14,789 bases of DNA, taken from contig CBDUUV010000068.1 in assembly GCA_965370495.1 (NCBI GenBank), positions 1-14,789 of the forward strand, written 5' to 3'. This DNA is from Krumholzibacterium sp965370495 (GTDB lineage Bacteria; Krumholzibacteriota; Krumholzibacteriia; Krumholzibacteriales; Krumholzibacteriaceae). The notes below the pieces were generated by a model that was given only the letters and a program-made list of their open reading frames with translations, did no database searches and was not told the DNA's origin. The translations under genes and the position numbers were made by a program. Of the stretch, positions 7,267 through 14,789 are shown piece after piece (position 1 is the stretch's first letter; each line of letters opens with the position of its first letter).

Positions 7267-7857
7267 CTAGAAGCTGAAACCCTCCGGTAATGCCTTCGCC
7301 GCAGTCCCTGCGGGAACCCATGAAAGATCCAGAATAGTGAATGTCGGGTTCTTCGTTCTGAATATCGGAACTACCTTCATCCCCATTTCAGGATCACCGA
7401 TAGAAATGTAACTCATCAGGATAGTATCCACACCCTCGAACTCGATGTTGATGAATTTGATAGGTTTTTCGAGAGCATTGAAGGCTCCTGACCTCTCACA
7501 AACCATAAATGTATGAACAAACGCCGTGGTTTTAGCAAGCTCTGTCATATCAATAATCGTATTCTTCCTGAGGCAATCGGGACAATAGATCCTGAAAGGC
7601 TGATATACGGTACCTTTGTATTCACAATCAGGATTGTCACAACGTGTTGCGAGCAGCTTGCCTTCACCCAGCCCTTCGAAAAAAGCTGCCTCCCCTCCAT
7701 AGGCATGAATGTAAGTCATGGCCCTGGGATTGGTCACACCCATCAGTTTCCAGCCATCATCCGCGTTGCGGATAGGCATATTGGGAGTAAGTTGATGAAA
7801 ATCACCTTTAAGCTTGTATCTTCCGTTCTTTACAGAAACCTGTCCAAACATACTCAT
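7267..7857 (-). CDS. DUF35 zinc-ribbon/OB-fold protein, partner of the thiolase-like protein
   Basis: This 196-residue protein is of the type that pairs with thiolase-superfamily enzymes. Cysteines C73, C78, C92 and C95 form a rubredoxin-like zinc ribbon (the second pair is YCPDC). The following segment (about 105-180), with TTAFVHTFMVCERSG and FINIEFEGVDTILMSY, fits the OB-fold. The length is longer than the minimal 130-140 residues because of an N-terminal extension (1-60). The ATG start has AAGGAG 8 nt upstream, and the gene begins 12 nt after the stop of the thiolase-like gene, so the two are almost surely co-translated. Known relatives bind the CoA moiety and hold the partner enzyme together, as in archaeal thiolase/HMG-CoA synthase complexes, BbsAB and Ltp2-ChsH2. 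Its role here is inferred from that pairing. Confidence 0.88.
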   Translation of the reverse strand: MSMFGQVSVKNGRYKLKGDFHQLTPNMPIRNADDGWKLMGVTNPRAMTYIHAYGGEAAFFEGLGEGKLLATRCDNPDCEYKGTVYQPFRIYCPDCLRKNTIIDMTELAKTTAFVHTFMVCERSGAFNALEKPIKFINIEFEGVDTILMSYISIGDPEMGMKVVPIFRTKNPTFTILDLSWVPAGTAAKALPEGFSF

Positions 7858-7869
7858 GATTACTCTCCT

Positions 7870-9306
7870 TTATGCTTCATCCTTCAACAAGTGATCAGGA
7901 TCCATCAATATAGTCGATGTCACGTGAGAACCGACCCCGGCATGACTGATCGCCATTCCCCTTTTAGCTCCCTTGACCTGCAGGTCGGTCCAGTCAGCAG
8001 GCTTTTTACGGCCGAACTCTTTCCATCTCTTTTCATCTCCATGGATCTCGGCCCATCTGTTCCAGATATGCGTGGCCACTTCGAATGTCTGCATGATCCC
8101 TGTCGCTCCAACAGCATGCATGCACCCTATCAGGCCGCCTGAGATATTGGATGGAAGCCTGCCCGGCTTGCCGGTCTTTGGATTTTTATGATAGCAATCA
8201 CCCGATTCGACGTAATCACGGCCTTCCCCGTACGGGCGAATCCCGATGTCCTCGTATGTCTGTACATCACTGATTGTAAATGCGTCGTGTAGTTCGACAA
8301 CATCCAGATCCTCGGAAGGGTCCTTGATCCCCGCCATCCTGTATCCGTACCATACCGCCATTCTGGCGCCCAGGAATCCTGTGAAGCCGGGATATCTGTC
8401 TCCCCCGGGAAATCTTTTGCCCAGGTCTTTATACTGATCTTCTGTCTCATTGGGCAGAAGCGGTATTTCCATATCCCGCCTGTCGGCAGGCCTCAATGTA
8501 TGAGAACTGGCCGCTACCCATATGCGCAAAGCCTTGTGACTTGAGTTCTTCGTCATTTTATGTGCAGTTTTCTCATCGCATATTATAGCGCAGGCCGCTC
8601 CGACACTCATCAGGCAACAATCCAGTGCCCTCAACGGGTACGCTACTACGGGAGAATTGAGCACATCATCCACCGTGATCTTCATCGGTGAATGGGCATA
8701 AGGATTCATCCTGGCATATCCATGGTGTTTCACCGAGATCTCAGCCAGCGTCCTGCGGAAAGAATCTTCCGCCTTACCAAATATCTGCCAGTATCTCTGG
8801 GCCATCACAGCGTAATAGCCTGTATATATATGCCCGAGTGGTGATTCCCAGTCCTTGTCTGCTGCACAGGATATCAGGAAGTTGCCCTCATCTGTCGGCA
8901 CCTCATCCATTCTCTCCCATCCCATAGCCAGAACGCAATCCGAATACCCTGATGCTACGGTTTTTACGGCCTCCCAGAGAGTCGAGCCGCCTGTTGCTCC
9001 GCCAGTCTTGATCCCGATGTTTCCAAGCGGATCGAGTCCAAGTCTGTCATGGATCACGGCCTCACCGAGAAGCTGATCACCGAAGTGGTCCGCAAAATGG
9101 CCATAGTAGCATGAATGTATATAACTCTTCATCTCCGCTGGCGACATATTGATAAGTTCCGCTGCCTGCGTAATCGCGTCGATGCACAGTTCTTCTGTTC
9201 TTTTCTCCGGAATGCCCCTTCCAAACTTCGATTGCCCGGCGGTAACCAGATATACCGGCCGCATCAGTTTGGGGACCTTTAACTGCTGCTTGCTGAATTT
9301 GATCAT
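7870..9306 (-). CDS. Thiolase-superfamily protein lacking the catalytic cysteines (SCP2-thiolase/Ltp2-like)
   Basis: This 478-residue thiolase-fold protein acts on CoA thioesters. The ATG at 9306 is chosen because AAGGAG lies 8 nt upstream; an in-frame TTG seven codons earlier has no such site. The place of the nucleophilic Cys reads IKTGGATGGST (99-109), so that Cys is absent. ELHDAF (338-343) keeps the His in the NEAF-motif position, and GCMHAVGATG (394-403) keeps the catalytic His equivalent (H397). The C-terminal Cys motif is replaced by SHAGVGSH (454-461). Such enzymes need a DUF35 partner, and one is encoded 12 nt downstream. With no cysteine nucleophile, the reaction is more likely aldol/retro-aldol cleavage, as in Ltp2-ChsH2, than classical thiolysis, although this is inference. 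The downstream acyl-CoA dehydrogenase suggests a short pathway that desaturates and then cleaves an acyl-CoA. Substrate unknown. Confidence 0.88.
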   Translation of the reverse strand: MIKFSKQQLKVPKLMRPVYLVTAGQSKFGRGIPEKRTEELCIDAITQAAELINMSPAEMKSYIHSCYYGHFADHFGDQLLGEAVIHDRLGLDPLGNIGIKTGGATGGSTLWEAVKTVASGYSDCVLAMGWERMDEVPTDEGNFLISCAADKDWESPLGHIYTGYYAVMAQRYWQIFGKAEDSFRRTLAEISVKHHGYARMNPYAHSPMKITVDDVLNSPVVAYPLRALDCCLMSVGAACAIICDEKTAHKMTKNSSHKALRIWVAASSHTLRPADRRDMEIPLLPNETEDQYKDLGKRFPGGDRYPGFTGFLGARMAVWYGYRMAGIKDPSEDLDVVELHDAFTISDVQTYEDIGIRPYGEGRDYVESGDCYHKNPKTGKPGRLPSNISGGLIGCMHAVGATGIMQTFEVATHIWNRWAEIHGDEKRWKEFGRKKPADWTDLQVKGAKRGMAISHAGVGSHVTSTILMDPDHLLKDEA

Positions 9307-9359
9307 ACTTCCGACTCCTTTTCTCAATAGCCAGCGGTTTCAATTATTTGCGGACGTTC

Positions 9360-9388
9360 ACAATATCAAAAGAAAAAGTTCATGTCCA
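9360..9388 (-). promoter_or_regulatory. Candidate promoter of the thiolase-like/DUF35/acyl-CoA dehydrogenase operon
   Basis: On the minus strand, TGGACA (9383-9388, 5 of 6) is followed after 17 nt by TATTGT (9360-9365, 4 of 6). The predicted start near 9353 gives a leader of about 47 nt before ATG 9306. It lies in an AT-rich divergent intergenic region of 218 bp. Confidence 0.45.
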
Positions 9389-9458
9389 TAAGTTTTACAA
9401 TTATCAGCTTTAAGAAATAATCCATGTCGATATAATCTGCATTTATCAGCCCCCCGGG

Positions 9459-9488
9459 TTGAAAAAGCCATCCTGTATGTGATATAAT
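9459..9488 (+). promoter_or_regulatory. Promoter of the small exported-protein gene
   Basis: TTGAAA (9459-9464, 5 of 6) and a perfect TATAAT (9483-9488) are separated by 18 nt. Transcription would begin near 9495, about 30 nt before the TTG start at 9525 and just before its Shine-Dalgarno site. Confidence 0.65.
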
Positions 9489-9510
9489 TATTATGGAATG
9501 AGGCCATCCC

Positions 9511-9518
9511 GGGAGGAG
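9511..9518 (+). promoter_or_regulatory. Shine-Dalgarno site deciding a TTG start
   Basis: GGGAGGAG lies 6 nt before TTG 9525-9527. The earlier in-frame ATG at 9498 has no ribosome site and would put nine charged or polar residues ahead of a well-formed signal peptide. Confidence 0.65.
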
Positions 9519-9524
9519 ACAGCT

Positions 9525-10082
9525 TTGACAAAAGCTTCATTACATGCAACAATTTTTCTGATAACCCTTGTAACATTCGGCATTACTGGTAGTTACAGCG
9601 CTGAGGTTAATTGTTACAACGGATCCTCGCTCAGTGGCATCGAAGGATTCGATATCGATGTAGCCTGTAATCCACTGGCTGAAAAAATACTTTTTCACAG
9701 ATCACTTGTCAGGGACTACGCGTTGAAATACCTCATGAGATCAGGGATCGAATTGATCGATCAGCTGAATCCGGAATCTGCAATGCTTGGAATACATGTG
9801 GTAAGCGTCGAAATACAGATGAATGATTCCATCAAGAGACTGGCAACAACAATCAACATAGATCTCAACCGCGCGGCCCTCTGCCTTCTTGAAGACAGGG
9901 AATTTCACGCAATCTCGTCTATCGTCTGGGAAGAGGACAGGTTGATCGTTTCAGATGAAAAGGAATCCAGGGAGTTCATACTCGGGATCCTGGCCAAATC
10001 TCTGGACAACCTTGTCGAAGACCTGCGCAGGGCTGACCCTGGGAAATATATCTCCCCTACAGCAGTCCCAACGCCTGATTGA
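9525..10082 (+). CDS. Small exported protein of unknown function
   Basis: I do not recognise a family. The 185-residue product has a typical Sec signal peptide: a Lys at position 3, a hydrophobic core ATIFLITLVTFGITG (8-22) and a likely cleavage after Y-S-A (24-26). There is no lipobox Cys, so it should be a soluble periplasmic or secreted protein. The mature part has alternating helix and strand character, with a segment GIHVVSVEIQMN and a second one TTINIDLNRAA. This resembles small alpha/beta envelope domains, but I cannot make a specific match. Three cysteines occur in the mature part. It is monocistronic behind its own promoter, and its last 26 bases overlap the 3' end of the convergent HdrA-fusion gene. 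The TTG start is supported by its ribosome site. Confidence 0.75.
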   Translation: MTKASLHATIFLITLVTFGITGSYSAEVNCYNGSSLSGIEGFDIDVACNPLAEKILFHRSLVRDYALKYLMRSGIELIDQLNPESAMLGIHVVSVEIQMNDSIKRLATTINIDLNRAALCLLEDREFHAISSIVWEEDRLIVSDEKESREFILGILAKSLDNLVEDLRRADPGKYISPTAVPTPD

Positions 10083-13000
10083 CCATTTCAAGAGTCTGTA
10101 TTTCCTTGTATCCAAGCTGCTGCATCGCTCCCGAGGGACATACGGTCGAACAGCTTCCACATCCCTTGCAGAGAGCCGTATTGATATAGCAGACCTGCCT
10201 CCCACTGAGCCAGATAAGGCTGGGTGCACCATAAGGGCAGGCAGCAACACACATGCCGCACGCGGCGCAAGTTTCCTCATCGACATTAGCGATGTTTGCA
10301 ACCGACAGATATTCATTTGAACTTATTATAATACATGCCCGCTCCGCCGCCGCTTTTGCCTGGGAGACAGTCTCATCCATCATTTTTGGAGAATGAGCCA
10401 GACCCGCAAGGAATATCCCTTCAGCCGAAAAATCAACCGGCCTGAGCTTCACATGCGCTTCCATGAAAAAGTTATCTTCGTTAAGGGGTATCTTGAGCAT
10501 CTGGGAAATTTTAAACGCATCTTCCTGCGGTACCATTGCCGGAGCCAGTACTACACGATCCGGCCTGATATCAATCTCGGCGCCCAGTACGATATCCTTA
10601 ACACGCACTGACAGTTCCTTCTTATCACCGTTTTTAACGTATTCCACAACCGGCTTGTCGTCTTCTTCATACCTTATGAATAAAACACCAAGCATTCTGG
10701 CTTCCTGATAGTACTTTTCATTGAAACCATAAGTCCTGATATCCCTGTACAGAATAAAAACATTCATTTTTGGATTGAGTTTCTTGAGCCGAATCGAGTT
10801 CTTGACCGCCTGTGTACAACATACTCTTGAACAATAAGGGTGCTCTTTGTCGCGGGAACCAACACACTGGATCATCACGATATTTTTGAGTTTCCTGAAG
10901 GATGTTTCCTTTTCCTCGAGAATGTCCTCAAGATCGAGCTGAGTCAATACATTGACTTCCCCGTACAGGTATTCCGAGGGTTTCGTTTCGTTCGCGCCGG
11001 TGGTGATAACTATTACCCCGTGCTCATAATCTTCCACCCCACCACTATCTTCAGACTGGATCGTTGTCAGGTAATTGCCTATATACCCGTCGATACCAAC
11101 TATCTCTGAATTCAGAAACACCTTTATCAGGGGGTGATTATCAATCTTCTTGATTATCCCCTGTAAATATTCTTCAACTTTTTCACCATTAGGTTGCCTT
11201 TTGAGGCGATTGAGGTTGCCTCCCAACTCTGAATTTCTTTCCACCAACGCTACTTCAAACCCCTGCTCCGCGATAGAAAGGGCTGCCGTCATACCGGCAA
11301 GGCCTCCACCGATAACAAGCCCCTTCTGCGTCACATCAAGTACCATTGAAAACAACGGCTCAAGGAGTCTCGCTTTTCCTATGGAGATCCTCGTCAAAAT
11401 CTTTGCCTTTTCCGTAGCCCCGGCATGATCGTCACGATGCACCCAGCTGCAATGATTTCGTATGTTGGCCATATCGAAGAGATAAGGATTCAGCCCTGCC
11501 TCTTTCATCGTCTCCTGGAAAAGAGCTTCATGGGTACTCGGCGAACATGATGAGACAACTACCCTGTTCAATTTATATTCTTCTATAATCTCTTTCATCT
11601 TTTCCTGTGTATCCTGTGAACATGTAAAGAGATTTTCTTCAGCATAAACTACATCAGGCAGTGTCCTGGCATATTCGACTACAGAAGGCACATCAACGAT
11701 GCTGCCAATATTGGTGCCGCAATGACACACAAAAACACCGACCCTCGGCCGTTGCCCCCGAACTTCCTTTTCCCTGGGATATTCTTTCCTGGTTATCTCC
11801 GTACCCCTGACATCGGAAAGCAGCTCGGCAGCGCCTGCCACGGCTGCTGAAGCCTGCATCACCGTTTCAGGAATATCTTTCGGCTGAACAGCAGGCCCAC
11901 ATACGAAAACACCCGGTCTCGTAGTCTCGATTGGTGAATTTCCGATATTTTCAATAAAATCATAGTCGTTCAGCCGTATTCCGAGCCGGTCGGAAAGTTC
12001 CCCCGCGTTTTTTCTTGGAGTAAGCCCAACAGACAGAACGACCATGTCGAATTCTTCCTGTTTTACCTCACCGTTCTCGGACGTATAATAGAGTACCAGG
12101 TTGTCGGAACCGGGGATTTCCCTGATCTTTCCAACTCTTCCCCTTACAAACTCCACTCCAATATCTTTTGCCTTGTCATAATATTTGTCGAAATCTTTCC
12201 CATGCGCTCTCAGATCCATAAAGAAAATCTTCGGTTCCACGGAACTGACATGTTCTTTTGCGATTATGGCTTCTTTCATAGCGTACATACAGCAGACCGA
12301 AGAGCAGTAAGGCATATGCGAATCTTCCGTTCTGGACCCCACGCATTGCAGCCAGGCAATCTTGACCGGGATTTTTCCGTCCGACGGTCTCTGCAAGTGG
12401 CCCTCAAACGGACCTGATGCAGCAAGTATCCTCTCAAACTGGATACTCGTCAGAACATTCCTGTATCTGCCATAACCAAACTCGTGCATCCCAACCGGAT
12501 CAAATGTATCAGCTCCCGTAGTGATGATTATCGAACCGACCTTGAGATCGGCCACTTCCTCTTTCTGATCGAAATCGATTGCATCCGCTTCGCAGAATTC
12601 CTTGCATATCTGACACTCGCCTGTGGTCAAATGCACGCACTGATCCGGGTCTATATTAGCGTAGTTCGGCACCGCCTGTGCGTAGGGAATATAGACGGCA
12701 GACCTGCCGACCAACCCTGAATCGAAATCGGAAATTATGGGCAGTGGTTTGTTTTCAGTTATTTTATCAAACTTGATACCTTTTTCTACGGGACATATAT
12801 AATAACAGGCGCCGCATGTCTGACATTCTTCAGATCTTTCGTTAAAAGCGGGCGATACAATTCTTTTGCTGCCTCTGTTGGAGAAACCAAGAACTCCTTT
12901 ACCCATTCTTTCACTGCACATACGCACGCATAGGCCACATAGAAGACAATCCTCGTTCTTCAGCTCCATTCTTTTTTCTGTTACACCAAGTTCTGTAGCT

Positions 13001-13332
13001 ATACTCTGGATTTTTTTGGAATCGGGACACCTCGCCAGGAGAAGTTCCGCCATTATCTTCCGGGTTCGTATAATGCGCTCTGTGTCAGTTCTGACCTTGA
13101 TCCCTTCCATGGCCGGATAATTACATGACGTACGTATCGAAGTCCTGCCGTTTTCTTCAATCTCTACAAGACACAAGCGGCATGCCCCATAGGTAGAAAG
13201 CGCTTTATGATAACAAAGAGTAGGGATTTGTATATCGAGCTTTCTGCAGGCTTCGAGGATCGTAGCACCTTCTACCATTTCAACAGGTCTATTATCAATA
13301 GTCAGATTGATCATTTCTGTTTTCGTTCCCAT
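10057..13332 (-). CDS. Multi-domain iron-sulfur flavoprotein: NuoG/HydA-type N-terminus fused to duplicated HdrA
   Basis: This 1,091-residue cytoplasmic electron-transfer subunit starts at ATG 13332: GGAG lies 5 nt upstream and ATG is 2 nt after the stop of the NuoF-like gene. The order is a [2Fe-2S] domain (C40, C51, C54, C70) and NuoG-like ferredoxin clusters (C129/132/135/139 and C170/173/176/180). A further Cys group (C232/240/243/247) belongs to an HdrA ferredoxin insert. Next is an HdrA C-terminal half with CVGSR...YCSSVCC (330-348) that lacks a GxGxxG FAD motif. A second, fuller HdrA begins VGVFVCHCG (531-539) with SSCSPS (594-599), FAD loop GGGLAG (675-680) and CVGSR...YCSRVCC (823-839). 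A terminal 2x[4Fe-4S] ferredoxin closes the protein (C1022/1025/1028/1032 and C1055/1058/1061/1065). HdrA carries the bifurcating FAD of heterodisulfide reductase complexes. With the NADH/FMN subunit beside it, this protein probably links NAD(H) to ferredoxin and a third, unseen partner. The partner cannot be told from this window. Confidence 0.92.
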   Translation of the reverse strand: MGTKTEMINLTIDNRPVEMVEGATILEACRKLDIQIPTLCYHKALSTYGACRLCLVEIEENGRTSIRTSCNYPAMEGIKVRTDTERIIRTRKIMAELLLARCPDSKKIQSIATELGVTEKRMELKNEDCLLCGLCVRMCSERMGKGVLGFSNRGSKRIVSPAFNERSEECQTCGACYYICPVEKGIKFDKITENKPLPIISDFDSGLVGRSAVYIPYAQAVPNYANIDPDQCVHLTTGECQICKEFCEADAIDFDQKEEVADLKVGSIIITTGADTFDPVGMHEFGYGRYRNVLTSIQFERILAASGPFEGHLQRPSDGKIPVKIAWLQCVGSRTEDSHMPYCSSVCCMYAMKEAIIAKEHVSSVEPKIFFMDLRAHGKDFDKYYDKAKDIGVEFVRGRVGKIREIPGSDNLVLYYTSENGEVKQEEFDMVVLSVGLTPRKNAGELSDRLGIRLNDYDFIENIGNSPIETTRPGVFVCGPAVQPKDIPETVMQASAAVAGAAELLSDVRGTEITRKEYPREKEVRGQRPRVGVFVCHCGTNIGSIVDVPSVVEYARTLPDVVYAEENLFTCSQDTQEKMKEIIEEYKLNRVVVSSCSPSTHEALFQETMKEAGLNPYLFDMANIRNHCSWVHRDDHAGATEKAKILTRISIGKARLLEPLFSMVLDVTQKGLVIGGGLAGMTAALSIAEQGFEVALVERNSELGGNLNRLKRQPNGEKVEEYLQGIIKKIDNHPLIKVFLNSEIVGIDGYIGNYLTTIQSEDSGGVEDYEHGVIVITTGANETKPSEYLYGEVNVLTQLDLEDILEEKETSFRKLKNIVMIQCVGSRDKEHPYCSRVCCTQAVKNSIRLKKLNPKMNVFILYRDIRTYGFNEKYYQEARMLGVLFIRYEEDDKPVVEYVKNGDKKELSVRVKDIVLGAEIDIRPDRVVLAPAMVPQEDAFKISQMLKIPLNEDNFFMEAHVKLRPVDFSAEGIFLAGLAHSPKMMDETVSQAKAAAERACIIISSNEYLSVANIANVDEETCAACGMCVAACPYGAPSLIWLSGRQVCYINTALCKGCGSCSTVCPSGAMQQLGYKEIQTLEMVNQALGLL

Positions 13333-13334
13333 AT

Positions 13335-14789
13335 TTACTCCACAATGACCGCGTTGAATTTGCAGACTTCCCTGCATACACCACATTTTGTGCATTTGCC
13401 CGGGTCGATTGAATGTGCTTCTTTTTTGTTACCGGTGATTGCTCCGACAGAACAGTTCTTAAGACATACTCCGCATCCAATACACTCTTCAGAATTTATA
13501 CTATAGCTGATAAGCTCCTTACAAACATGTGCGGGGCATTTCCTGTCCACGATGTGAGCATTATATTCTTCCCTGAAGTATCTTATTGTAGAGAGAACAG
13601 GGTTTGGCAATGTTTGCCCAAGCCCGCACTGGGATGCATCCTTGACCGCCTCCCCCAGCTCAACAAGTAAATCAATATCCTCCGGTTTACCTTTCCCTTC
13701 CGATATCCGCGTAAGAATATCCAGCATCAATTTACTGCCATCCCTGCAGGAAGTACACTTACCGCATGACTCGCCATTTGTGAACGAAAGAAAATACTTT
13801 GCAATATCAACAACACAGGTATCTTCGTCCATTACAACCATACCGCCAGAACCCATTATTGACCCCACTTCAGCAAGTTTTTCATAATCGACAGGAATGT
13901 CCATTAATGACGCGGGGATGCATCCACCGGAAGGCCCTCCGGTTTGAACTGCTTTGAATTCTTTATCGTCAGGTATGCCGCCTCCAATACCATAAATGAT
14001 TTCTCCCAGGGATATTCCCATGGGCACCTCGACCAGTCCCGAATTATTAATTTTCCCGACAAGAGAAAATATCTTTGTACCTTTGCTATTCTCCGTTCCA
14101 ATACTGGAGAAATATTTGCTTCCCTTGTTGATAATCAACGGGATAACAGCCCAGGTCTCCACGTTATTTATGTTTGTGGGATTCCCCCAAAGCCCTGATT
14201 CTGTCGGAAACGGAGGCCTTTGGCTTGGTTCCGGTGATAATCCTTCAATCGAATGCATCAGCGAGGTTTCTTCGCCGCAGACAAATGCTCCAGAACCTTC
14301 CCGGATTTCGATATCGAATGAAAAATCCGTACCAAGGATATTTTTTCCGATGAGCCCGAACTCCTTTGCCTGCTCAATAGCCCGATTCAGGCGTTGAATT
14401 GCAAGCGGATACTCTGTACGGACATAGATATATCCCATGGATGCGGTAATTGCAAACCCGCCTATGAGCATTCCCTCAATAACAGAATGAGGATTACCTT
14501 CCAGGATAGACCGGTCCATATATGCCCCGGGATCACCTTCATCCGCATTACAAACTATATTCTTGATTTTCCCTTTGGCATTTTTACACAGCTTCCATTT
14601 GATACCTGTTGGAAATCCTCCCCCACCCCGGCCTTTCAGGCCGGAATCTATAACCATATTAATCACCTTATCAGGAGTCATCGAATCCACAACATTGGCA
14701 AAAGCCTTGTAACCATCAACACCGATATAATCTGTAATAACCATCGGGTCGATTAATCCATTACTTCCAAGCACGAGACGCTTCTGCTT
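13335..14789 (-). CDS. NuoF/HydB-type NADH:acceptor oxidoreductase subunit, 5' end beyond the window
   Basis: This FMN-containing NAD(H)-binding subunit is open to the right edge. The five codons before GTG 14772-14774 encode KQKRL, and this valine sits inside the conserved segment leading to G-x-IDP, so the start lies outside. Counting from that valine: NADH/FMN loop GRGGGGFPTG (48-57), NADEGDPGAYMDR (76-88), GAFVCGEETSLM (162-173) and SGLWGNPTNINNVET (193-207). The [4Fe-4S] site is ESCGKCTSC (C337, C340, C343) with C383. A C-terminal 2x[4Fe-4S] ferredoxin follows (C431/434/437/441 and C461/464/467/471). That ferredoxin tail marks the HydB/HndC group rather than respiratory NuoF, and HydB proteins also have an N-terminal thioredoxin-like domain that would lie beyond the edge. 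It is translated just before the HdrA fusion with a 2-nt gap, so they are subunits of one complex. A NuoE/HydC gene upstream is expected but unseen. Confidence 0.93.
   Translation of the reverse strand, partial: KQKRLVLGSNGLIDPMVITDYIGVDGYKAFANVVDSMTPDKVINMVIDSGLKGRGGGGFPTGIKWKLCKNAKGKIKNIVCNADEGDPGAYMDRSILEGNPHSVIEGMLIGGFAITASMGYIYVRTEYPLAIQRLNRAIEQAKEFGLIGKNILGTDFSFDIEIREGSGAFVCGEETSLMHSIEGLSPEPSQRPPFPTESGLWGNPTNINNVETWAVIPLIINKGSKYFSSIGTENSKGTKIFSLVGKINNSGLVEVPMGISLGEIIYGIGGGIPDDKEFKAVQTGGPSGGCIPASLMDIPVDYEKLAEVGSIMGSGGMVVMDEDTCVVDIAKYFLSFTNGESCGKCTSCRDGSKLMLDILTRISEGKGKPEDIDLLVELGEAVKDASQCGLGQTLPNPVLSTIRYFREEYNAHIVDRKCPAHVCKELISYSINSEECIGCGVCLKNCSVGAITGNKKEAHSIDPGKCTKCGVCREVCKFNAVIVE

Noticed and set aside
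7513..8142. Plus-strand 209-codon frame across the DUF35 and thiolase-like genes
   Set aside because: It spans two real genes and their junction on the opposite strand and shows no domain or start signals.
9400..9430. Alternative minus-strand promoter TCGACA-N19-GATAAT for the thiolase operon
   Set aside because: The 19-nt spacer is long and the match is weaker than TGGACA-N17-TATTGT at 9360-9388.
13333..13395. Upstream extension of the HdrA-fusion protein by 21 codons
   Set aside because: The extension overlaps the end of the NuoF-like gene and adds unconserved residues. ATG 13330-13332 has GGAG at 5 nt and begins right before the [2Fe-2S] domain.
1..14789. CRISPR arrays, insertion sequences, phage or integrase genes
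   Set aside because: No regularly spaced repeats, terminal inverted repeats around a transposase, or recombinase motifs were seen on either strand.

Overview
The window looks like part of a chromosome from an anaerobic or facultatively anaerobic bacterium of moderate GC, with about 40-47% GC in the stretches I counted by eye. Genes carry good Shine-Dalgarno sites and sigma-70-like promoters. An iron-sulfur HdrA/NuoF-type oxidoreductase next to acyl-CoA genes suggests a lifestyle where NAD(H) and low-potential carriers are coupled. I cannot name the phylum. A Desulfobacterota-like lineage or an uncultured candidate phylum would both fit, and this is inference.

Left part (1-3861, minus strand). 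At the left edge is the 5' end of a tRNA gene, probably tRNA-Glu, cut by the window. Upstream of it lies a 925-codon homolog of the DNA polymerase III alpha subunit. It keeps the PHP, palm, fingers and HhH layout of DnaE, but I cannot find any of the three catalytic palm aspartates. About half of the PHP metal ligands are also missing, and the protein stops before the OB-fold/tau-binding region with a clamp-motif-like tail. It is probably a non-catalytic polymerase relative. Next is a GC-rich class I SAM methyltransferase gene.

Middle part (3862-9524). An acetoacetyl-CoA synthetase gene on the plus strand has a clear promoter and converges on a three-gene minus-strand operon. The two share a bidirectional terminator. 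The operon order is a thiolase-fold protein without the usual cysteines, its DUF35 zinc-ribbon/OB-fold partner, and an acyl-CoA dehydrogenase. Together these genes point to acetoacetate activation and acyl-CoA (beta-oxidation-like or retro-aldol/thiolytic) metabolism. The acyl-CoA dehydrogenase has a perfect AGGAGG placed for an ATC start codon.

Right part (9525-14789). A small exported protein of unknown function on the plus strand overlaps, tail to tail, the end of a large minus-strand gene. That gene encodes a NuoG/HydA-type iron-sulfur front end fused to one and a half HdrA units and a terminal ferredoxin domain. It follows, at 2 nt, a HydB/NuoF-type NADH/FMN subunit that runs off the right edge. 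The two subunits look like the NAD(H)-linked core of an electron-bifurcating or confurcating complex in which an HdrA flavin module takes the place of the hydrogenase. No CRISPR array, insertion sequence or phage gene was seen, and no gene-free stretch exceeds 300 bases.
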